A stretch of DNA of 64,000 nt from Mycobacterium sp. 852014-50255_SCH5639931. Its GTDB lineage: Bacteria > Actinomycetota > Actinomycetes > Mycobacteriales > Mycobacteriaceae. The notes beneath the pieces were generated by a model, which saw only the letters and a list, made by a program, of their open reading frames with translations, had not been told where the DNA came from and did no database searches. Shown here piece by piece: positions 47,227-57,570 of this stretch. Each line of letters begins with the position of its first letter. The stretch's first letter is position 1. A program made the position numbers and the translations under genes. The stretch covers positions 248,001 through 312,000 of the forward strand of contig NZ_LZSV01000002.1 of NCBI RefSeq assembly GCF_001665605.1, in the 5' to 3' direction.

Positions 47227-47937
47227 TTACTGCATACGCAGCACGAACCCTACTCCGCGGACGGTGTGCAGCAGCCGGGGACCGCCATTGGCCTCCAGCT
47301 TGCGGCGCAGGTACCCGATGAACACGTCGACGACGTTGGTGTCGGCGGCGAAGTCGTAACCCCACACCAGTTCCAGCAACTGCGCGCGGGACAGGACCGC
47401 GGTCTTGTGCTCGGCCAACACCGCCAGCAGGTCGAACTCCCGCTTGGTCAGGTCGACGTCGACGCCGTTGACGCGGGCGCGCCGGCCGGGGATGTCCACC
47501 TCGAGCGGGCCCACCGTGATGGTTTCCGAGGAGGAGGTGGCGGTCGCGCCGCGACGGCGAAGCAGCGCCTTCACCCGCGCGACAAGCTCGGCCAACACGA
47601 ACGGTTTGACCAAGTAGTCGTCGGCGCCGGCCTCGAGTCCGGCGACCCGGTCGTCGACCGAGCTGCGGGCGGACAGCACGCAGACCGGGACGTCGTTGTC
47701 CATCGCCCTGAGCGCGGTGACGACGCTGACGCCGTCCAGCACCGGCATGTTGATGTCGAGCACGATCGCGTCCGGCCGGGTCTCGGTGGCGCTGCGCAAG
47801 GCTTCGGCGCCGTCGACCGCGGTCGACACCTCGAATCCGGACAGCCGCAGGCCGCGTTCCAGCGACGCGAGCACATCAGAGTCGTCGTCGACGACCAAGA
47901 CGCGGGGTGAGATGCCACCAGTGTCCATGCCGCCCAT
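47227..47937 (-). CDS. prrA: Response regulator PrrA (OmpR family)
   Basis: 236 residues, the length of Rv0903c. N-terminal receiver with phosphoacceptor Asp61 ([12 protein letters not shown]), acidic pocket VVDDD, and Lys in [10 protein letters not shown]. The C-terminal winged-helix domain has [16 protein letters not shown] and [15 protein letters not shown]. It pairs with prrB. The 187 bases upstream contain the promoter, shared with the convergent monooxygenase end at 48125; no clear palindrome is visible. Confidence 0.96.
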   Translation of the reverse strand: MGGMDTGGISPRVLVVDDDSDVLASLERGLRLSGFEVSTAVDGAEALRSATETRPDAIVLDINMPVLDGVSVVTALRAMDNDVPVCVLSARSSVDDRVAGLEAGADDYLVKPFVLAELVARVKALLRRRGATATSSSETITVGPLEVDIPGRRARVNGVDVDLTKREFDLLAVLAEHKTAVLSRAQLLELVWGYDFAADTNVVDVFIGYLRRKLEANGGPRLLHTVRGVGFVLRMQ

Positions 47938-48124
47938 CTTGCCTGATTGTTGATCGCGGCGGTGCCCTGGCCGGGCCGTCGATGCCTAAAAGGTTACGTT
48001 TTCGACGCTGGGCCGCGACTGCCCGTTGGGATGGGCGGGTCACCCCGAGATCGGTTGGTGTGACGCGGCATTCGCGTCCGGGGCGATTTGTGTCCGATTG
48101 ATGTTGCCCCCGTGAGGGTTTGGG

Positions 48125-49264
48125 TCATTCCGTGGAGAGTCCGCTCAGCCGCACCGCCAGCTGCCGGCGCACCGCGGGAACCCCTGCGGCCTGGCGCATT
48201 CCCGTGTTGCGCAGGGGGCGCAACGGGCGCGGCAGGGTCGCGACCCGGGTCAGCCGTCCAGTCAGTTTCAGCACCCGCTCGGCGCGGCGGCGCTGCGCGG
48301 TGCTGTAGGCATCCAGCGCGGCGTCCGGGCCGTCCCCCAGAACCTCGGCGAGCGCCCCGGCCAGCGCCACTGCGTCGGTGATCCCGAGGTTCATGCCCTG
48401 GCCCCCGGCCGGGCTGTGCACGTGCGCCGCGTCGCCGGCCAGCAGCAGTCGGCCGGAGCGGTACGTGTCGGCGACGCGGTGGTGGATGTGGAACCGCGAC
48501 CCCCAGACCAGCTCGGTGACGACCGTCTGCCCCGGCCCGAAGCCCCGGGTGTCCAGGAGTGCCTGCACAAATTCCGCCGACGGCAGCTGCGGCGCGTCGG
48601 CGGTCGGCGCGACGACACGGAAAATGTCGCCGGGCAGCGGGGCCAGCACCGTCAGGCCGTCTTTGGCGTAGAACAGGATCACCTCGTTGCGGGGCGCTTC
48701 GCCGGTCACTCGCACGTCGGCGAGCGTGAAAGCCTCGGCGAATTCCCCACCGGTGAAGCCGATTCCGGCTTGCGTCCGGACCGTGCTGTTCATGCCGTCC
48801 GACCCGACGGCGTAGGCGGCCCTGATGGTGTCGCCGTCGTCGAATGTGGCCGTCACGCTGGTGGCGTCCTGGCTGATGCGGCTCAGTGTCTTGGGGCGGA
48901 CCACGTCGCCGCCCAACTCCTGGAGCCGCTCGAGCAGCAGCCGCTCGGTGTCGGCCTGGGACAGCATCAGGGTGTAGGGATGGTCCGTCGGCAGCTCGCT
49001 GAAGTCGACGGGGATCAGGATGCGCCGGCCCTCCCGCATGGTGAATCGCGGCGCGATCAGCCCCGCCTTGACCATGCGCCGGGCCACGTCGAGCTCCTCG
49101 AGCACCTCGAGGGTGCGGGCGTTGACGGCGGCGGCGCGGGACGTGTTCGCGCCCTCGGCCAACTTGTCGACCACCACTACCCGAATTCCGCGGCTGAGCA
49201 GTGTGGCGGCGAGCGTGAGGCCGGTGGGGCCCGCGCCTACCACCAGGACATCGGTGTCTTTCAT
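48125..49264 (-). CDS. FAD-dependent aromatic-type monooxygenase, TetR-controlled
   Basis: 379-residue class A hydroxylase (PheA/TfdB-like). FAD site VLVVGAGPTGLTLAATLLSRG, DG region VGSDGMNSTVRTQAG, and GD block RLLLAGDAAHVHSPAGGQGMN. ATG 49264 has GAGAGGAG. Shorter than the usual 500+-residue phenol hydroxylases, so there is no C-terminal thioredoxin-like domain. It is divergent from a TetR gene, with two related palindromes between; induction by its substrate is likely. The substrate is unknown. Confidence 0.88.
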   Translation of the reverse strand: MKDTDVLVVGAGPTGLTLAATLLSRGIRVVVVDKLAEGANTSRAAAVNARTLEVLEELDVARRMVKAGLIAPRFTMREGRRILIPVDFSELPTDHPYTLMLSQADTERLLLERLQELGGDVVRPKTLSRISQDATSVTATFDDGDTIRAAYAVGSDGMNSTVRTQAGIGFTGGEFAEAFTLADVRVTGEAPRNEVILFYAKDGLTVLAPLPGDIFRVVAPTADAPQLPSAEFVQALLDTRGFGPGQTVVTELVWGSRFHIHHRVADTYRSGRLLLAGDAAHVHSPAGGQGMNLGITDAVALAGALAEVLGDGPDAALDAYSTAQRRRAERVLKLTGRLTRVATLPRPLRPLRNTGMRQAAGVPAVRRQLAVRLSGLSTE

Positions 49265-49291
49265 GGTCCGCTCCTCTCCCTGGTGAGTTAA

Positions 49292-49307
49292 GTCAACGCT
49301 TGTTGGC
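49292..49307. promoter_or_regulatory. TetR operator, copy 1
   Basis: GTCAACGCTTGTTGGC, an imperfect dyad (CAAC...GTTG) 28 bases from the monooxygenase ATG. The TTAACT on its minus strand (49287-49292) could be the -10. It matches operator 2 at 13 of 16 bases. Confidence 0.6.
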
Positions 49308-49339
49308 ATACCTCCATGCTTGCGCGCCGCTGGCGCAAT

Positions 49340-49355
49340 GTCAACAGTTGTTGGC
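49340..49355. promoter_or_regulatory. TetR operator, copy 2, in the tetR promoter
   Basis: GTCAACAGTTGTTGGC with a CAACA-GT-TGTTG core. It is followed by TACACT (49357-49362), a -10 exactly 7 bases before the TetR ATG at 49370; occupancy would block that promoter. Confidence 0.65.
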
Positions 49356-49369
49356 CTACACTCGTTGGC

Positions 49370-49921
49370 ATGAGAAGGTCGTCGGAGGAGACCAAGGCGG
49401 TGATTCTGGCGGCGGCCCGCGAGCGGTTCGGCGCGGCCGGCTTTCAGGGCGCGACCATTCGGGCGATCGCCGCCGACGCGGGCATCGATCCCGCGATGGT
49501 CATGCGGTACTACGGCAGCAAGGACAAGCTGTTCGCCGCGGCGGCCGAGTTCGACTTGCGGTTTCCCGACCTCGCCTCGACCGACCCGGCGCAGGTCGGG
49601 CGGTCGCTTGTCCGGCACTTTCTCGAACGCTGGGAGGGCGACGAGGCGCTCGTCATCCTGCTGCGGTCCAGCGCCACCAACGGCGAAGCGGCCCAACGGA
49701 TGCAGGAAATCTTCGGAAGCCAGATCCAGCCGCTGGTGGCTTCCTTCGTGCCGCCGCAAGATTCCGCTGTGCGGGCAGGGCTGATCGCGACCCAGATCCT
49801 GGGGATGGCGTTGTGCCGCTTCGTGTTACGGCTACCCCCGATCGTGGAGATGACCCGCGACGAGATCGTCGACTGGCTCGGCCCGACCATTCAGCGCTAC
49901 CTCGGGCTGCCGGACGGCTGA
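49370..49921 (+). CDS. TetR-family transcriptional regulator
   Basis: 183-residue TetR. N-terminal HTH: VILAAARERFGAAGFQGATIRAIAADAGIDPAMVMRYYGSKDKLFAAA; C-terminal ligand domain of TetR_C type. Start ATG 49370 is set by a 7-base -10 spacing, and the mRNA is probably leaderless. Divergent from the monooxygenase at 49264, the classic layout of a repressor with its target. Downstream, its stop is 80 bases from the convergent accD3. Confidence 0.9.
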   Translation: MRRSSEETKAVILAAARERFGAAGFQGATIRAIAADAGIDPAMVMRYYGSKDKLFAAAAEFDLRFPDLASTDPAQVGRSLVRHFLERWEGDEALVILLRSSATNGEAAQRMQEIFGSQIQPLVASFVPPQDSAVRAGLIATQILGMALCRFVLRLPPIVEMTRDEIVDWLGPTIQRYLGLPDG

Positions 49922-50001
49922 CTCGCGAGACGTAAACCACGGTGACGTTTTGCGGCGTGTCGTGTGCGTGGCTTACGTGTCGTGAAGCGCTCGGCGAAAT
50001 G

Positions 50002-51474
50002 TCAGGGCAATCCGATGCGGCGGTAGCGCTGCAAGCGGGCCGTCAACCGTTCGCCCGCGGGGAGCGCCCGCAGCGTGTGCACCTCGGCGGCGATGGCGCG
50101 CGAGAGTCGCTGGCAGAACTCGACCGGCTCGTCGGCGGCGTCGGGATGCTCCGGCACGACGGCGTCGACGATGCCCGACGCCAGCAGGTCGGCCGACCGG
50201 ATGCCTTGCGCCGCGGCAAGTTCGGCGGCGTGGGCGGTGTCTCGGAAGACGATCGCACTGGCGCCTTCGGGCGGGAGCGGCGCCAGCCAAGCGTGCAGCG
50301 CGGCCAGCACCCGATCGGCGGGCACCATCGCCAGCGCCGGCCCGCCGCTGCCCTGGCCGAGCAGCACCGACACCGTCGGGGTATCGAGGGTCACCAGCTC
50401 GGCCAGGCACTGGGCGATCTGGCCGGCCAGCCCGCCCTGTTCGGCCTCGGCCGACAGCGCGGGACCGGCGGTGTCGATCACCAGCACCAGCGGAAGGCGC
50501 AGCTCGGCGGCCAGCGCCATGCCGCGCCGGGCCTCGCGCAGCGACGCGGGCCCCACCGTCCCGCCCGTCACCCGCTGCTGTCCGAGCACCACCGCGGGCT
50601 GACCGGCGAAACGGGCCAGCGCTAGCAGGGTCGTCGCCGCTTCTCCCTGCCCCGTGCCCGACAGCAGTACCCGATCGGTGGCGCCGTGGCGTAGCAGCAG
50701 CCCGACACCCGGCCGGTCGGGGCGGCGGGACGCCACCACCGAGTCCCACGCCGGCACGTCGGGGAGCGGTTCGGCCGGCGCCGCCGCCGGTAGGGGATCG
50801 GGTGGGTCGGCGATGACGGTCAGCGCGCGATCCAGCGTCCGGCGCAGCTCGCCAACCGGGACGACCCCGTCGATCACGCCGTGGCGCTGCAGGTTCTCCG
50901 CCGTCTGGACGCCTTCGGGGAACGGTTCGCCGTAGAGCAGCTGGTACACCCGGGGCCCGAGGAAGCCGATCATCGCGTCCGGTTCGGCGACGGTGACATG
51001 GCCGAGCGAACCCCACGACGCGAACACCCCGCCGGTGGTGGGATTGCGCAGGTAGACCAGGTAGGGCAGGTGGGCCTGCTTGTGCAGGCGGACGGCGGCG
51101 GCGATCTTCACCATCTGCAGGAAGGCGACGGTGCCCTCCTGCATGCGGGTGCCGCCGGAGCTCGGCGAGGCCAGCAGCGGCAGGCCTTCGGCGGTCGCTC
51201 GCTGCACCGCGGCGGTGATCCGTTCGGCCGCGGCCACCCCGATCGAGCCGCCGAGGAAGCCGAACTCGCAGACCACCACCGCGACCCGGCGTCCGTAGAT
51301 GCGTCCCTCGCCGGTCAGCACCGATTCGTCCAGGCCGGTGGCCGCCCGCGCGTCGGCCAGCTCTCGCGCGTAGGCCTCGCTGACCGGCACCGCGAGCGGC
51401 TCGCTGTCCCACCGGATGAAGGAGCCCTCGTCCAGCACCGCGTCGCGCAGCTGAGCAGCCGTGATACGACTCAC
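50002..51474 (-). CDS. accD3: Acyl-CoA carboxylase carboxyltransferase-like subunit AccD3
   Basis: 490-residue carboxyltransferase, orthologue of Rv0904c. Two crotonase-fold halves, beta-like (residues about 30-260, with [16 protein letters not shown] and [15 protein letters not shown]) and alpha-like (about 265-490, with [23 protein letters not shown] and [18 protein letters not shown]), fused as in other acyl-CoA carboxylases. Unlike E. coli AccD, no N-terminal zinc ribbon is visible. GTG 51474 has TAGCCT six bases upstream, so the mRNA should be leaderless. Divergent from echA6. Confidence 0.92.
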   Translation of the reverse strand: MSRITAAQLRDAVLDEGSFIRWDSEPLAVPVSEAYARELADARAATGLDESVLTGEGRIYGRRVAVVVCEFGFLGGSIGVAAAERITAAVQRATAEGLPLLASPSSGGTRMQEGTVAFLQMVKIAAAVRLHKQAHLPYLVYLRNPTTGGVFASWGSLGHVTVAEPDAMIGFLGPRVYQLLYGEPFPEGVQTAENLQRHGVIDGVVPVGELRRTLDRALTVIADPPDPLPAAAPAEPLPDVPAWDSVVASRRPDRPGVGLLLRHGATDRVLLSGTGQGEAATTLLALARFAGQPAVVLGQQRVTGGTVGPASLREARRGMALAAELRLPLVLVIDTAGPALSAEAEQGGLAGQIAQCLAELVTLDTPTVSVLLGQGSGGPALAMVPADRVLAALHAWLAPLPPEGASAIVFRDTAHAAELAAAQGIRSADLLASGIVDAVVPEHPDAADEPVEFCQRLSRAIAAEVHTLRALPAGERLTARLQRYRRIGLP

Positions 51475-51501
51475 GACACGAGGCTATATAGGGTGGCTGC
51501 C
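51475..51501. promoter_or_regulatory. Overlapping divergent leaderless promoters, accD3/echA6
   Basis: Only 27 bases separate the two start codons. The minus-strand TAGCCT (51486-51481) is 6 bases from GTG 51474, and the plus-strand TAGGGT (51489-51494) is 7 bases from ATG 51502. The two -10 boxes are 2 bases apart, so the -35 region of each promoter overlies the other gene's start. Confidence 0.65.
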
Positions 51502-52233
51502 ATGATCGGTGTTACCCAGGCCGAAGCCGTGCTGACGATTGAGCTGCAGCGGCCCGAGCGCCGCAACGCGCTGAATTCCCAGCTCGTCGAGGAGCTGCGG
51601 GAGGCGTTCCAGAAGGCGAGCGACGGCTCCGTCCGTGCCATCGTGCTGACCGGCCAGGGCACCGCGTTCTGCGCCGGCGCCGACCTGAGCGGCGACGCGT
51701 TTGCCGCCGACTATCCGGACCGGCTCATCGAGCTGCACAAGGTGATGGATACCACGCTGATCCCGGTGATCGCCGCCATCAACGGCCCCGCCATCGGCGC
51801 GGGCCTGCAGCTGGCCATGCAGTGCGATCTGCGGGTCGTCGCACCGGACGCGTTCTTCCAGTTCCCGACATCGAAATACGGTCTGGCGCTTGATAACTGG
51901 AGCATCCGCCGGTTGTCTTCGCTGGTCGGGCACGGGCGAGCCCGCGCGATGCTGCTGGCCGCGGAGAAGCTGACCGCCGACGCCGCGCTGCAGACCGGAA
52001 TGGCCAACCGCATCGGAACGCTGGCCGACGCCCAAGCGTGGGCCGCCGAGATCGCCGGCCTGGCACCGCTGGCGATTCAGCATGCCAAGCGCGTGCTGAA
52101 CGACGACGGCGCCATCGAGGAGGCCGGGCCGGTGCACAAGGAGCTGTTCGACAGGGCGTGGGGCAGCCAGGACGTCATCGAGGCCCAGGTCGCCCGCATC
52201 GAGAAGCGACCGCCGAAGTTCCAGGGGGCCTGA
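51502..52233 (+). CDS. echA6: Enoyl-CoA hydratase-like EchA6
   Basis: 243 residues, the length of Rv0905. The crotonase fold is clear (oxyanion [10 protein letters not shown] near residue 57; [17 protein letters not shown] near 93), but the two catalytic Glu positions of hydratases (about residues 123 and 131) hold Thr and Asp in [13 protein letters not shown]. EchA6 of M. tuberculosis is reported to be non-catalytic, carrying acyl-CoA to FAS-II and being a THPP-type inhibitor target. ATG 51502 with leaderless -10. The MBL gene follows after 5 bases. Confidence 0.93.
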   Translation: MIGVTQAEAVLTIELQRPERRNALNSQLVEELREAFQKASDGSVRAIVLTGQGTAFCAGADLSGDAFAADYPDRLIELHKVMDTTLIPVIAAINGPAIGAGLQLAMQCDLRVVAPDAFFQFPTSKYGLALDNWSIRRLSSLVGHGRARAMLLAAEKLTADAALQTGMANRIGTLADAQAWAAEIAGLAPLAIQHAKRVLNDDGAIEEAGPVHKELFDRAWGSQDVIEAQVARIEKRPPKFQGA

Positions 52234-52238
52234 CCGTC

Positions 52239-53351
52239 ATGCTGCGGGGGGCGCTGCGACTGGCCGCCGGCACGGCTTCGCTGGTGGCCGGCAGCTGGGT
52301 GGTGCGGGCGCTGCACGGCGCACCGGCGGCCCTCGGCGCCCACCCCGCCGCGATCAGGGCGATGGCGGAGCGGTCACCGAACTACCGCGACGGCGCGTTC
52401 GTCAACCTCGACCCCGCCTCCAATTTCATGATGGATCGCGAAGAACTGCGGCTCGTCGCCTGGGAGCTCATCGGCAGTCGGGGCGTGAGCCGGCCTTCGG
52501 CGCCAATCCCGTTGGCCGCTCCCGCGATCTTCGACGGTGACCCCGGCCGGCTCGCCGTCAGCTGGTTCGGTCACTCGACGGCGCTGCTGGAGATCGACGG
52601 TTACCGGGTGCTCACCGACCCGGTCTGGAGCGACCGGTGCTCACCGTCGGACATCGTCGGACCGCAGCGGCTGCACCCGCCGCCGGTGCAACTGGAAGGG
52701 CTGCCCGCCGTCGACGCGGTGGTGATCAGCCATGACCACTACGACCACCTCGATATGGACACGGTGACGGCGCTGGCCCGCACGCAGCGGGCCCCGTTCT
52801 TCGTGCCGCTCGGTGTCGGCGCTCACCTGCGCGCGTGGGGGATGCCGGAGCACCGCATCGTCGAGCTCGACTGGCATCAGAGCGGCCTGGTCGACGAGCT
52901 GACCGTGACTTGCCTGCCGGCGCGGCACTTTTCGGGTCGCTTCCTGGATCGCAATACCACGCTGTGGGCGTCGTGGACATTCATCGGTCCGAATCATCGC
53001 GCCTACTTCGGCGGCGACACCGGCTACACCAAGAGCTTCGCGCAGATCGGCGCCGACCATGGGCCGTTCGACCTGACGCTGTTGCCCATCGGCGCCTACA
53101 ACACCGCGTGGCCCGACGTCCACATGAACCCCGAGGAAGCGGTACGGGCGCACCTGGACCTCACAGGTGACGGACTGCTAGTGCCGATTCATTGGGGCAC
53201 ATTCCGGCTGGCCCCCCACCCGTGGGCCGAGCCGGTTGAACGCCTGCTCGCCGCCGCGGAACCGGAACACGTCAAAGTTGCGGTCCCCGCCCCCGGCCAA
53301 CGCATCGATCCCGCGGCGCCGCCGAAATCGAACCCCTGGTGGCGGCTCTGA
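52239..53351 (+). CDS. Metallo-beta-lactamase-fold protein (NAPE-PLD-like), Rv0906-like
   Basis: 370-residue MBL protein of the UlaG/NAPE-PLD type. An N-terminal hydrophobic segment (LRLAAGTASLVAGSWVVRAL) could be a signal anchor. Metal motifs: SHDHYDHLDMDTV near residue 165, PARHFSGR, FGGDTGYTKSF, and the last His in VPIHWGTF. Phospholipid-modifying phospholipase D-like or metal hydrolase activity is possible; its substrate is unproven. ATG 52239 lies 5 bases after echA6 and they are likely co-transcribed. Confidence 0.88.
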   Translation: MLRGALRLAAGTASLVAGSWVVRALHGAPAALGAHPAAIRAMAERSPNYRDGAFVNLDPASNFMMDREELRLVAWELIGSRGVSRPSAPIPLAAPAIFDGDPGRLAVSWFGHSTALLEIDGYRVLTDPVWSDRCSPSDIVGPQRLHPPPVQLEGLPAVDAVVISHDHYDHLDMDTVTALARTQRAPFFVPLGVGAHLRAWGMPEHRIVELDWHQSGLVDELTVTCLPARHFSGRFLDRNTTLWASWTFIGPNHRAYFGGDTGYTKSFAQIGADHGPFDLTLLPIGAYNTAWPDVHMNPEEAVRAHLDLTGDGLLVPIHWGTFRLAPHPWAEPVERLLAAAEPEHVKVAVPAPGQRIDPAAPPKSNPWWRL

Positions 53352-53378
53352 TTCAGGGGTCCGCCAACCTCCCCACGC

Positions 53379-53393
53379 TAAAGTTCCGCCATG
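53379..53393 (+). promoter_or_regulatory. Leaderless promoter -10 for serine-hydrolase lipoprotein
   Basis: TAAAGT (53379-53384) and 6 bases before ATG 53391; no Shine-Dalgarno. Confidence 0.5.
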
Positions 53394-54968
53394 ACGAAAC
53401 GCGCGGCCGCGGCCGTTGCCACGGTGCTGCTCGGCCTGACCGGATGCGGGCCCGCCCAACCGGTATCCAGCCCGCCCGCGCTCTCTGACGCGCCGCCCAA
53501 CGAGGTGTCGGGTCTCGCGATCCCCGCCGGCCGCGTCGACGAAGCGGTCGCCAAGGTCGACGGCCTCGTCGGCGACCTGATGAAGAGTACCGGCGTCCCG
53601 GGCATGGCCGTGGCCATCGTCCACGGCGGAAAGGTGCTGTACGTCAAGGGGTTCGGCATCAAGGATGTGAGCAAGGGGCAGGGCCAGGACAACAAGGTGG
53701 ACGCCGACACCGTTTTCCAGTTGGCTTCGGTGTCCAAGTCGGTCGGCTCGACGGTGGTCGCGCACGAAGTCAGTGACAACGTCGTCGCATGGGACACCCC
53801 GGTGGCGTCGAAGCTACCGTGGTTCACGCTGAGCGATCCCTACGTCACGGGCCACGTCACCGTCGCCGACCTGTATTCGCATCGCTCCGGGCTGCCCGAC
53901 CATGCCGGTGACAAACTCGAAGACTTGGGCTACGACCGTCGGCAGACCCTCGAACGGCTGAAGTACTTGCCGTTGGCTCCGTTTCGAACCAGCTACGCCT
54001 ACACCAACTATGGGGTAACCGCGGCGGCCGAGGCGGTGGCCGCCGCGGCGGGCAAGTCATGGGAGGACCTGTCCAACGAGGTGCTCTACCGCCCCCTGGG
54101 GATGACATCGACCAGTTCGCGGTTCGCCGACTTCGTCGCACGACCCAACCATGCGGTCAACCACATCAAGATCGCCGACAGATGGGAGGCCCGATTCCAG
54201 CGGGACCCCGATCCACAGTCACCCGCGGGCGGGGTGAGCTCGTCGGTGAACGACATGGCCCACTGGCTGATGATGTTGCTGGGCAACGGAACGTACAACG
54301 GACAGCGGATCGCGTCGCCGGAAGCCCTGCTGGCCGCCACCAGCCCGCAGACGGTTTCGGTGCCCGCGAAGACGCCCAAGGCGCGCTCGGGGTTCTACGG
54401 ATACGGCTTCAACGCGTCGGTCGACTCGTCGGGCCGCACCGAATACAGTCATTCCGGCGCTTTCGATTTGGGGGCGGCGACAAACTTCGTGGTGATGCCC
54501 TCGGAGGACTTGGGCATCATCGCGCTGACGAATGGCGCGCCCTATGGCATCCCGGAGACGTTGACCGCCGAATTCATGGATGTTGTCCAGTACGGCCAGA
54601 TTCGTGAGGACTGGGGGGCTCTGTACCGGAAGGCGATCGGCTGGCTGAACAACCCGGAGGGGTCGCTGGTCGGCAAGCAGCCGCCGGCCAACCCCGCGCC
54701 GGCCAGGCCGCTCAGCGACTACGCGGGCGTGTATGCCAGCGACTACTGGGGCCCGGCCGTCGTCACCGAACACGACGGCTCCCTGCAGCTGGCGATGGGC
54801 CCCAAGAACCGGACGGTCACGCTGACGCACTGGGACGGCGACACCTTCACCTTCGGTCTGACCGACGAAAACGCCCCGCCCGGAACGATTTCCAAGGCCA
54901 CCTTCGCGGGACGGACGCTCAACCTGGAGTACTACGACTCGGACAAGCTGGGAACGTTCACCCGATGA
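53391..54968 (+). CDS. Beta-lactamase-fold serine hydrolase lipoprotein, Rv0907-like
   Basis: 525 residues. A lipobox LTGC at Cys19 after a short signal peptide marks a lipoprotein. The class C beta-lactamase/DD-peptidase motifs are SVSK (Ser113-Lys116), YTN in YAYTNYG, and HSG in YSHSGAF. The C-terminal ~130 residues form a beta-domain as in esterases of this group. Probably a cell-envelope esterase or peptidase. The stop overlaps ctpE (ATGA). Confidence 0.9.
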   Translation: MTKRAAAAVATVLLGLTGCGPAQPVSSPPALSDAPPNEVSGLAIPAGRVDEAVAKVDGLVGDLMKSTGVPGMAVAIVHGGKVLYVKGFGIKDVSKGQGQDNKVDADTVFQLASVSKSVGSTVVAHEVSDNVVAWDTPVASKLPWFTLSDPYVTGHVTVADLYSHRSGLPDHAGDKLEDLGYDRRQTLERLKYLPLAPFRTSYAYTNYGVTAAAEAVAAAAGKSWEDLSNEVLYRPLGMTSTSSRFADFVARPNHAVNHIKIADRWEARFQRDPDPQSPAGGVSSSVNDMAHWLMMLLGNGTYNGQRIASPEALLAATSPQTVSVPAKTPKARSGFYGYGFNASVDSSGRTEYSHSGAFDLGAATNFVVMPSEDLGIIALTNGAPYGIPETLTAEFMDVVQYGQIREDWGALYRKAIGWLNNPEGSLVGKQPPANPAPARPLSDYAGVYASDYWGPAVVTEHDGSLQLAMGPKNRTVTLTHWDGDTFTFGLTDENAPPGTISKATFAGRTLNLEYYDSDKLGTFTR

Positions 54969-57337
54969 TCGCCGGTCTGACCGATGCCGAGGTGGCGCAG
55001 CGGGTCGCCGAGGGCAAGAGCAACGCGGTCCGCGAACGCGCCACCCGCAGCATCGCCGACATCGTGCGGGCCAACGTCTTCACCCGGATCAACGCGATCC
55101 TGGGGGTGTTGCTGCTGATCGTGCTGGCGACGGGCTCGCTGATCAACGGGATGTTCGGCCTGCTCATCATCGCCAACAGCGTCATCGGCATGGTCCAAGA
55201 GATTCGTGCCAAACGAACGCTGGATGCGCTCGCCATCGTCGGGCAGGCGAAACCGTTGGTGCGCAGGCAATCCGGGACGCGCACGCTGTTGCCCTCCGAG
55301 GTGGTGCTCGACGACATCATCGAACTCGGGCCCGGGGACCAAGTCGTCGTCGACGGCCAGATCGTCGAAGAGGCGAATCTGGAGGTCGACGAGTCGTTGC
55401 TGACCGGCGAGGCCGACCCGATGGCCAAGGCCACCGGTGATGCGGTCATGTCGGGCAGCTTCGTCGTCGCCGGCGCGGGCGCCTACCGCGCCACCAAGGT
55501 CGGGCCGGAGGCCTACGCCGCCAAGCTCGCCGAAGAGGCCAGTAAGTTCACGTTGGTCAAATCCGAACTGCGCAACGGGATCAACCGGATCCTGCAGTTC
55601 ATCACCTACCTGTTGGTGCCGGCCGGCCTGCTGACGATCTACACCCAGTTCTTCACCACGCACGCGGGCTGGCGGCAGTCCGTGCTCCGGACCGTGGGTG
55701 CATTGGTCCCGATGGTGCCCGAAGGCCTGGTCTTGCTGACGTCGGTCGCGTTCGCCGTCGGGGTGGTCCGGCTCGGGCAGCGCCGGTGTCTCGTGCAGGA
55801 GCTGCCCGCGATCGAGGGACTCGCCCGGGTCGATGTGGTCTGCGCGGACAAGACGGGCACCCTGACCGAGAACGGCATGCGTGTCGCGGGTGTCGAGGAA
55901 CTCGAAGCGGCACAGCGGCACAGGGTCACCGACGCCCTGGCGGCGTTGGCCGCCGCCGACCCGCGCCCCAATGCGAGCATGCAGGCGATCGCCGAGAGCT
56001 ATGGGCGTCCACCCGGCTGGATCGCCACGGCCACCGCGCCGTTCAAGTCGGCCACCAAGTGGAGCGGGGTGTCCTTCGGGGATAACGGCAACTGGGTGAT
56101 CGGAGCGCCGGATGTGCTGCTCGATCCGGCGTCGGCGGCGGCCGAACAGGCCGAGCGGATCGGCGCGCAGGGTTTGCGGGTGCTGCTGGTCGGCACCGGC
56201 GACGTCGCCGTCGACCATCCGGACGCGCCGGGCCGCGTCACCCCCGTCGCGCTGGTGGTGCTCGAGCAGCGGGTGCGCCCCGATGCCGCGGACACACTGA
56301 ATTATTTTGCCGGGCAGGGTGTTTCGGTCAAGGTCATTTCCGGCGACAACGCGGTGTCGGTCGGCGCCGTCGCCGACAAGCTCGGGCTGCGCGGGGAGAC
56401 GATGGACGCGCGGCGGCTGCCGGCGGAGCCCGCGCAATTGGCCGACACGCTGGACGCCTACACCACGTTCGGCCGGGTGCGGCCCGACCAGAAGCGGGCG
56501 ATGGTGCACGCCCTGCAATCGCACGGGCATACGGTCGCGATGACCGGTGACGGCGTCAACGACGTGCTGGCGCTCAAGGATGCCGACATCGGTGTCGCGA
56601 TGGGTGCCGGCAGCCCGGCGTCGCGCGCGGTCGCGCAGATCGTGTTGCTGGACAACAGGTTTGCCACCCTGCCGTATGTCGTCGGCGAGGGCCGGCGGGT
56701 GATCGGCAACATCGAGCGGGTCGCCAACCTGTTCTTGACCAAGACCGTCTACTCGGTGTTGCTGGCGCTGCTGGTCGGCATCGAATGCCTGTTCGCCAAA
56801 CCGCTCAAAGCCGATCCCTTGCTGTACCCGTTTCAGCCGATACACGTCACCATCGCGGCGTGGTTCACCATCGGGATCCCGTCGTTCATCCTGTCGCTCG
56901 CCCCCAATAACGAACGCGCCTACCCGGGCTTCGTGCGGCGGGTGCTGAGCTCGGCGCTGCCCTCCGGGCTCATCGTCGGCACCGCGACTTTCGGGTCCTA
57001 CCTGTTGGCCTATCACGGCCGGCACGCGACGTTCCAGCAACAGGCGCAGGCGTCGACCGCGGCCCTAATCACGCTGCTGATGACGGCGCTGTGGGTGCTC
57101 GCGGTGGTCGCGCGCCCCTACCAGTGGTGGCGGGTCGCGCTGGTGCTCGGCTCCGGCCTGGCCTACGTGGTGATCTTCAGCATCCCGCTGGCCCGCCGGG
57201 CGTTTCTGCTCGATCCCTCCGATGTCGTGGTGACGTCGACCGCAGTGGGAATCGGCCTACTGGGCGCCGGCGCCATCGAGGCGATGTGGTGGATCCGGGC
57301 GCGGGTGCTGGGCGTGCAGCCGCGACTGTGGCGCTAA
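54965..57337 (+). CDS. ctpE: P-type cation ATPase CtpE
   Basis: 790-residue P2-type ATPase, orthologue of Rv0908. Actuator TGEA ([10 protein letters not shown] near 145), phosphorylation Asp295 ([11 protein letters not shown]), hinge [20 protein letters not shown] near 530, and M4 PEGL near residue 252. C-terminal membrane helices follow. CtpE of mycobacteria is reported as a calcium transporter. ATG 54965 overlaps the lipoprotein stop by 4 bases, so the two are coupled. The antitoxin gene follows after 40 bases. Confidence 0.95.
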   Translation: MIAGLTDAEVAQRVAEGKSNAVRERATRSIADIVRANVFTRINAILGVLLLIVLATGSLINGMFGLLIIANSVIGMVQEIRAKRTLDALAIVGQAKPLVRRQSGTRTLLPSEVVLDDIIELGPGDQVVVDGQIVEEANLEVDESLLTGEADPMAKATGDAVMSGSFVVAGAGAYRATKVGPEAYAAKLAEEASKFTLVKSELRNGINRILQFITYLLVPAGLLTIYTQFFTTHAGWRQSVLRTVGALVPMVPEGLVLLTSVAFAVGVVRLGQRRCLVQELPAIEGLARVDVVCADKTGTLTENGMRVAGVEELEAAQRHRVTDALAALAAADPRPNASMQAIAESYGRPPGWIATATAPFKSATKWSGVSFGDNGNWVIGAPDVLLDPASAAAEQAERIGAQGLRVLLVGTGDVAVDHPDAPGRVTPVALVVLEQRVRPDAADTLNYFAGQGVSVKVISGDNAVSVGAVADKLGLRGETMDARRLPAEPAQLADTLDAYTTFGRVRPDQKRAMVHALQSHGHTVAMTGDGVNDVLALKDADIGVAMGAGSPASRAVAQIVLLDNRFATLPYVVGEGRRVIGNIERVANLFLTKTVYSVLLALLVGIECLFAKPLKADPLLYPFQPIHVTIAAWFTIGIPSFILSLAPNNERAYPGFVRRVLSSALPSGLIVGTATFGSYLLAYHGRHATFQQQAQASTAALITLLMTALWVLAVVARPYQWWRVALVLGSGLAYVVIFSIPLARRAFLLDPSDVVVTSTAVGIGLLGAGAIEAMWWIRARVLGVQPRLWR

Positions 57338-57377
57338 CGGGCGCCAAGTAGGATTTCGGCGGGGAAAGGACGGGTAC

Positions 57378-57566
57378 ATGGGATTCCTGGACAAGGCCAA
57401 AGACCTTTTGTCGCAGAATGCCGACAAGGTCGGAACCGCGATCGACAAGGCCGGCGAATTCGTCGACGAGAAGACGCAGGGCAAGTACTCCGACACCATC
57501 CACAAAGTGCAAGAAGAGGCCAAGAAAGCGGCCGGGACCGCGGCTAAAGGCGACGACCAGAACTGA
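57378..57566 (+). CDS. Antitoxin-like small protein, Rv0909-like
   Basis: 62 residues, almost entirely Lys/Asp/Glu/Ala-rich helix ([20 protein letters not shown], continuing with [10 protein letters not shown]), no Cys. The orthologue Rv0909 is reported as the antitoxin of the Rv0909-Rv0910 pair. ATG 57378 has AAAGGA. The toxin gene starts 4 bases after its stop. Confidence 0.85.
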   Translation: MGFLDKAKDLLSQNADKVGTAIDKAGEFVDEKTQGKYSDTIHKVQEEAKKAAGTAAKGDDQN

Positions 57567-57570
57567 GCTC

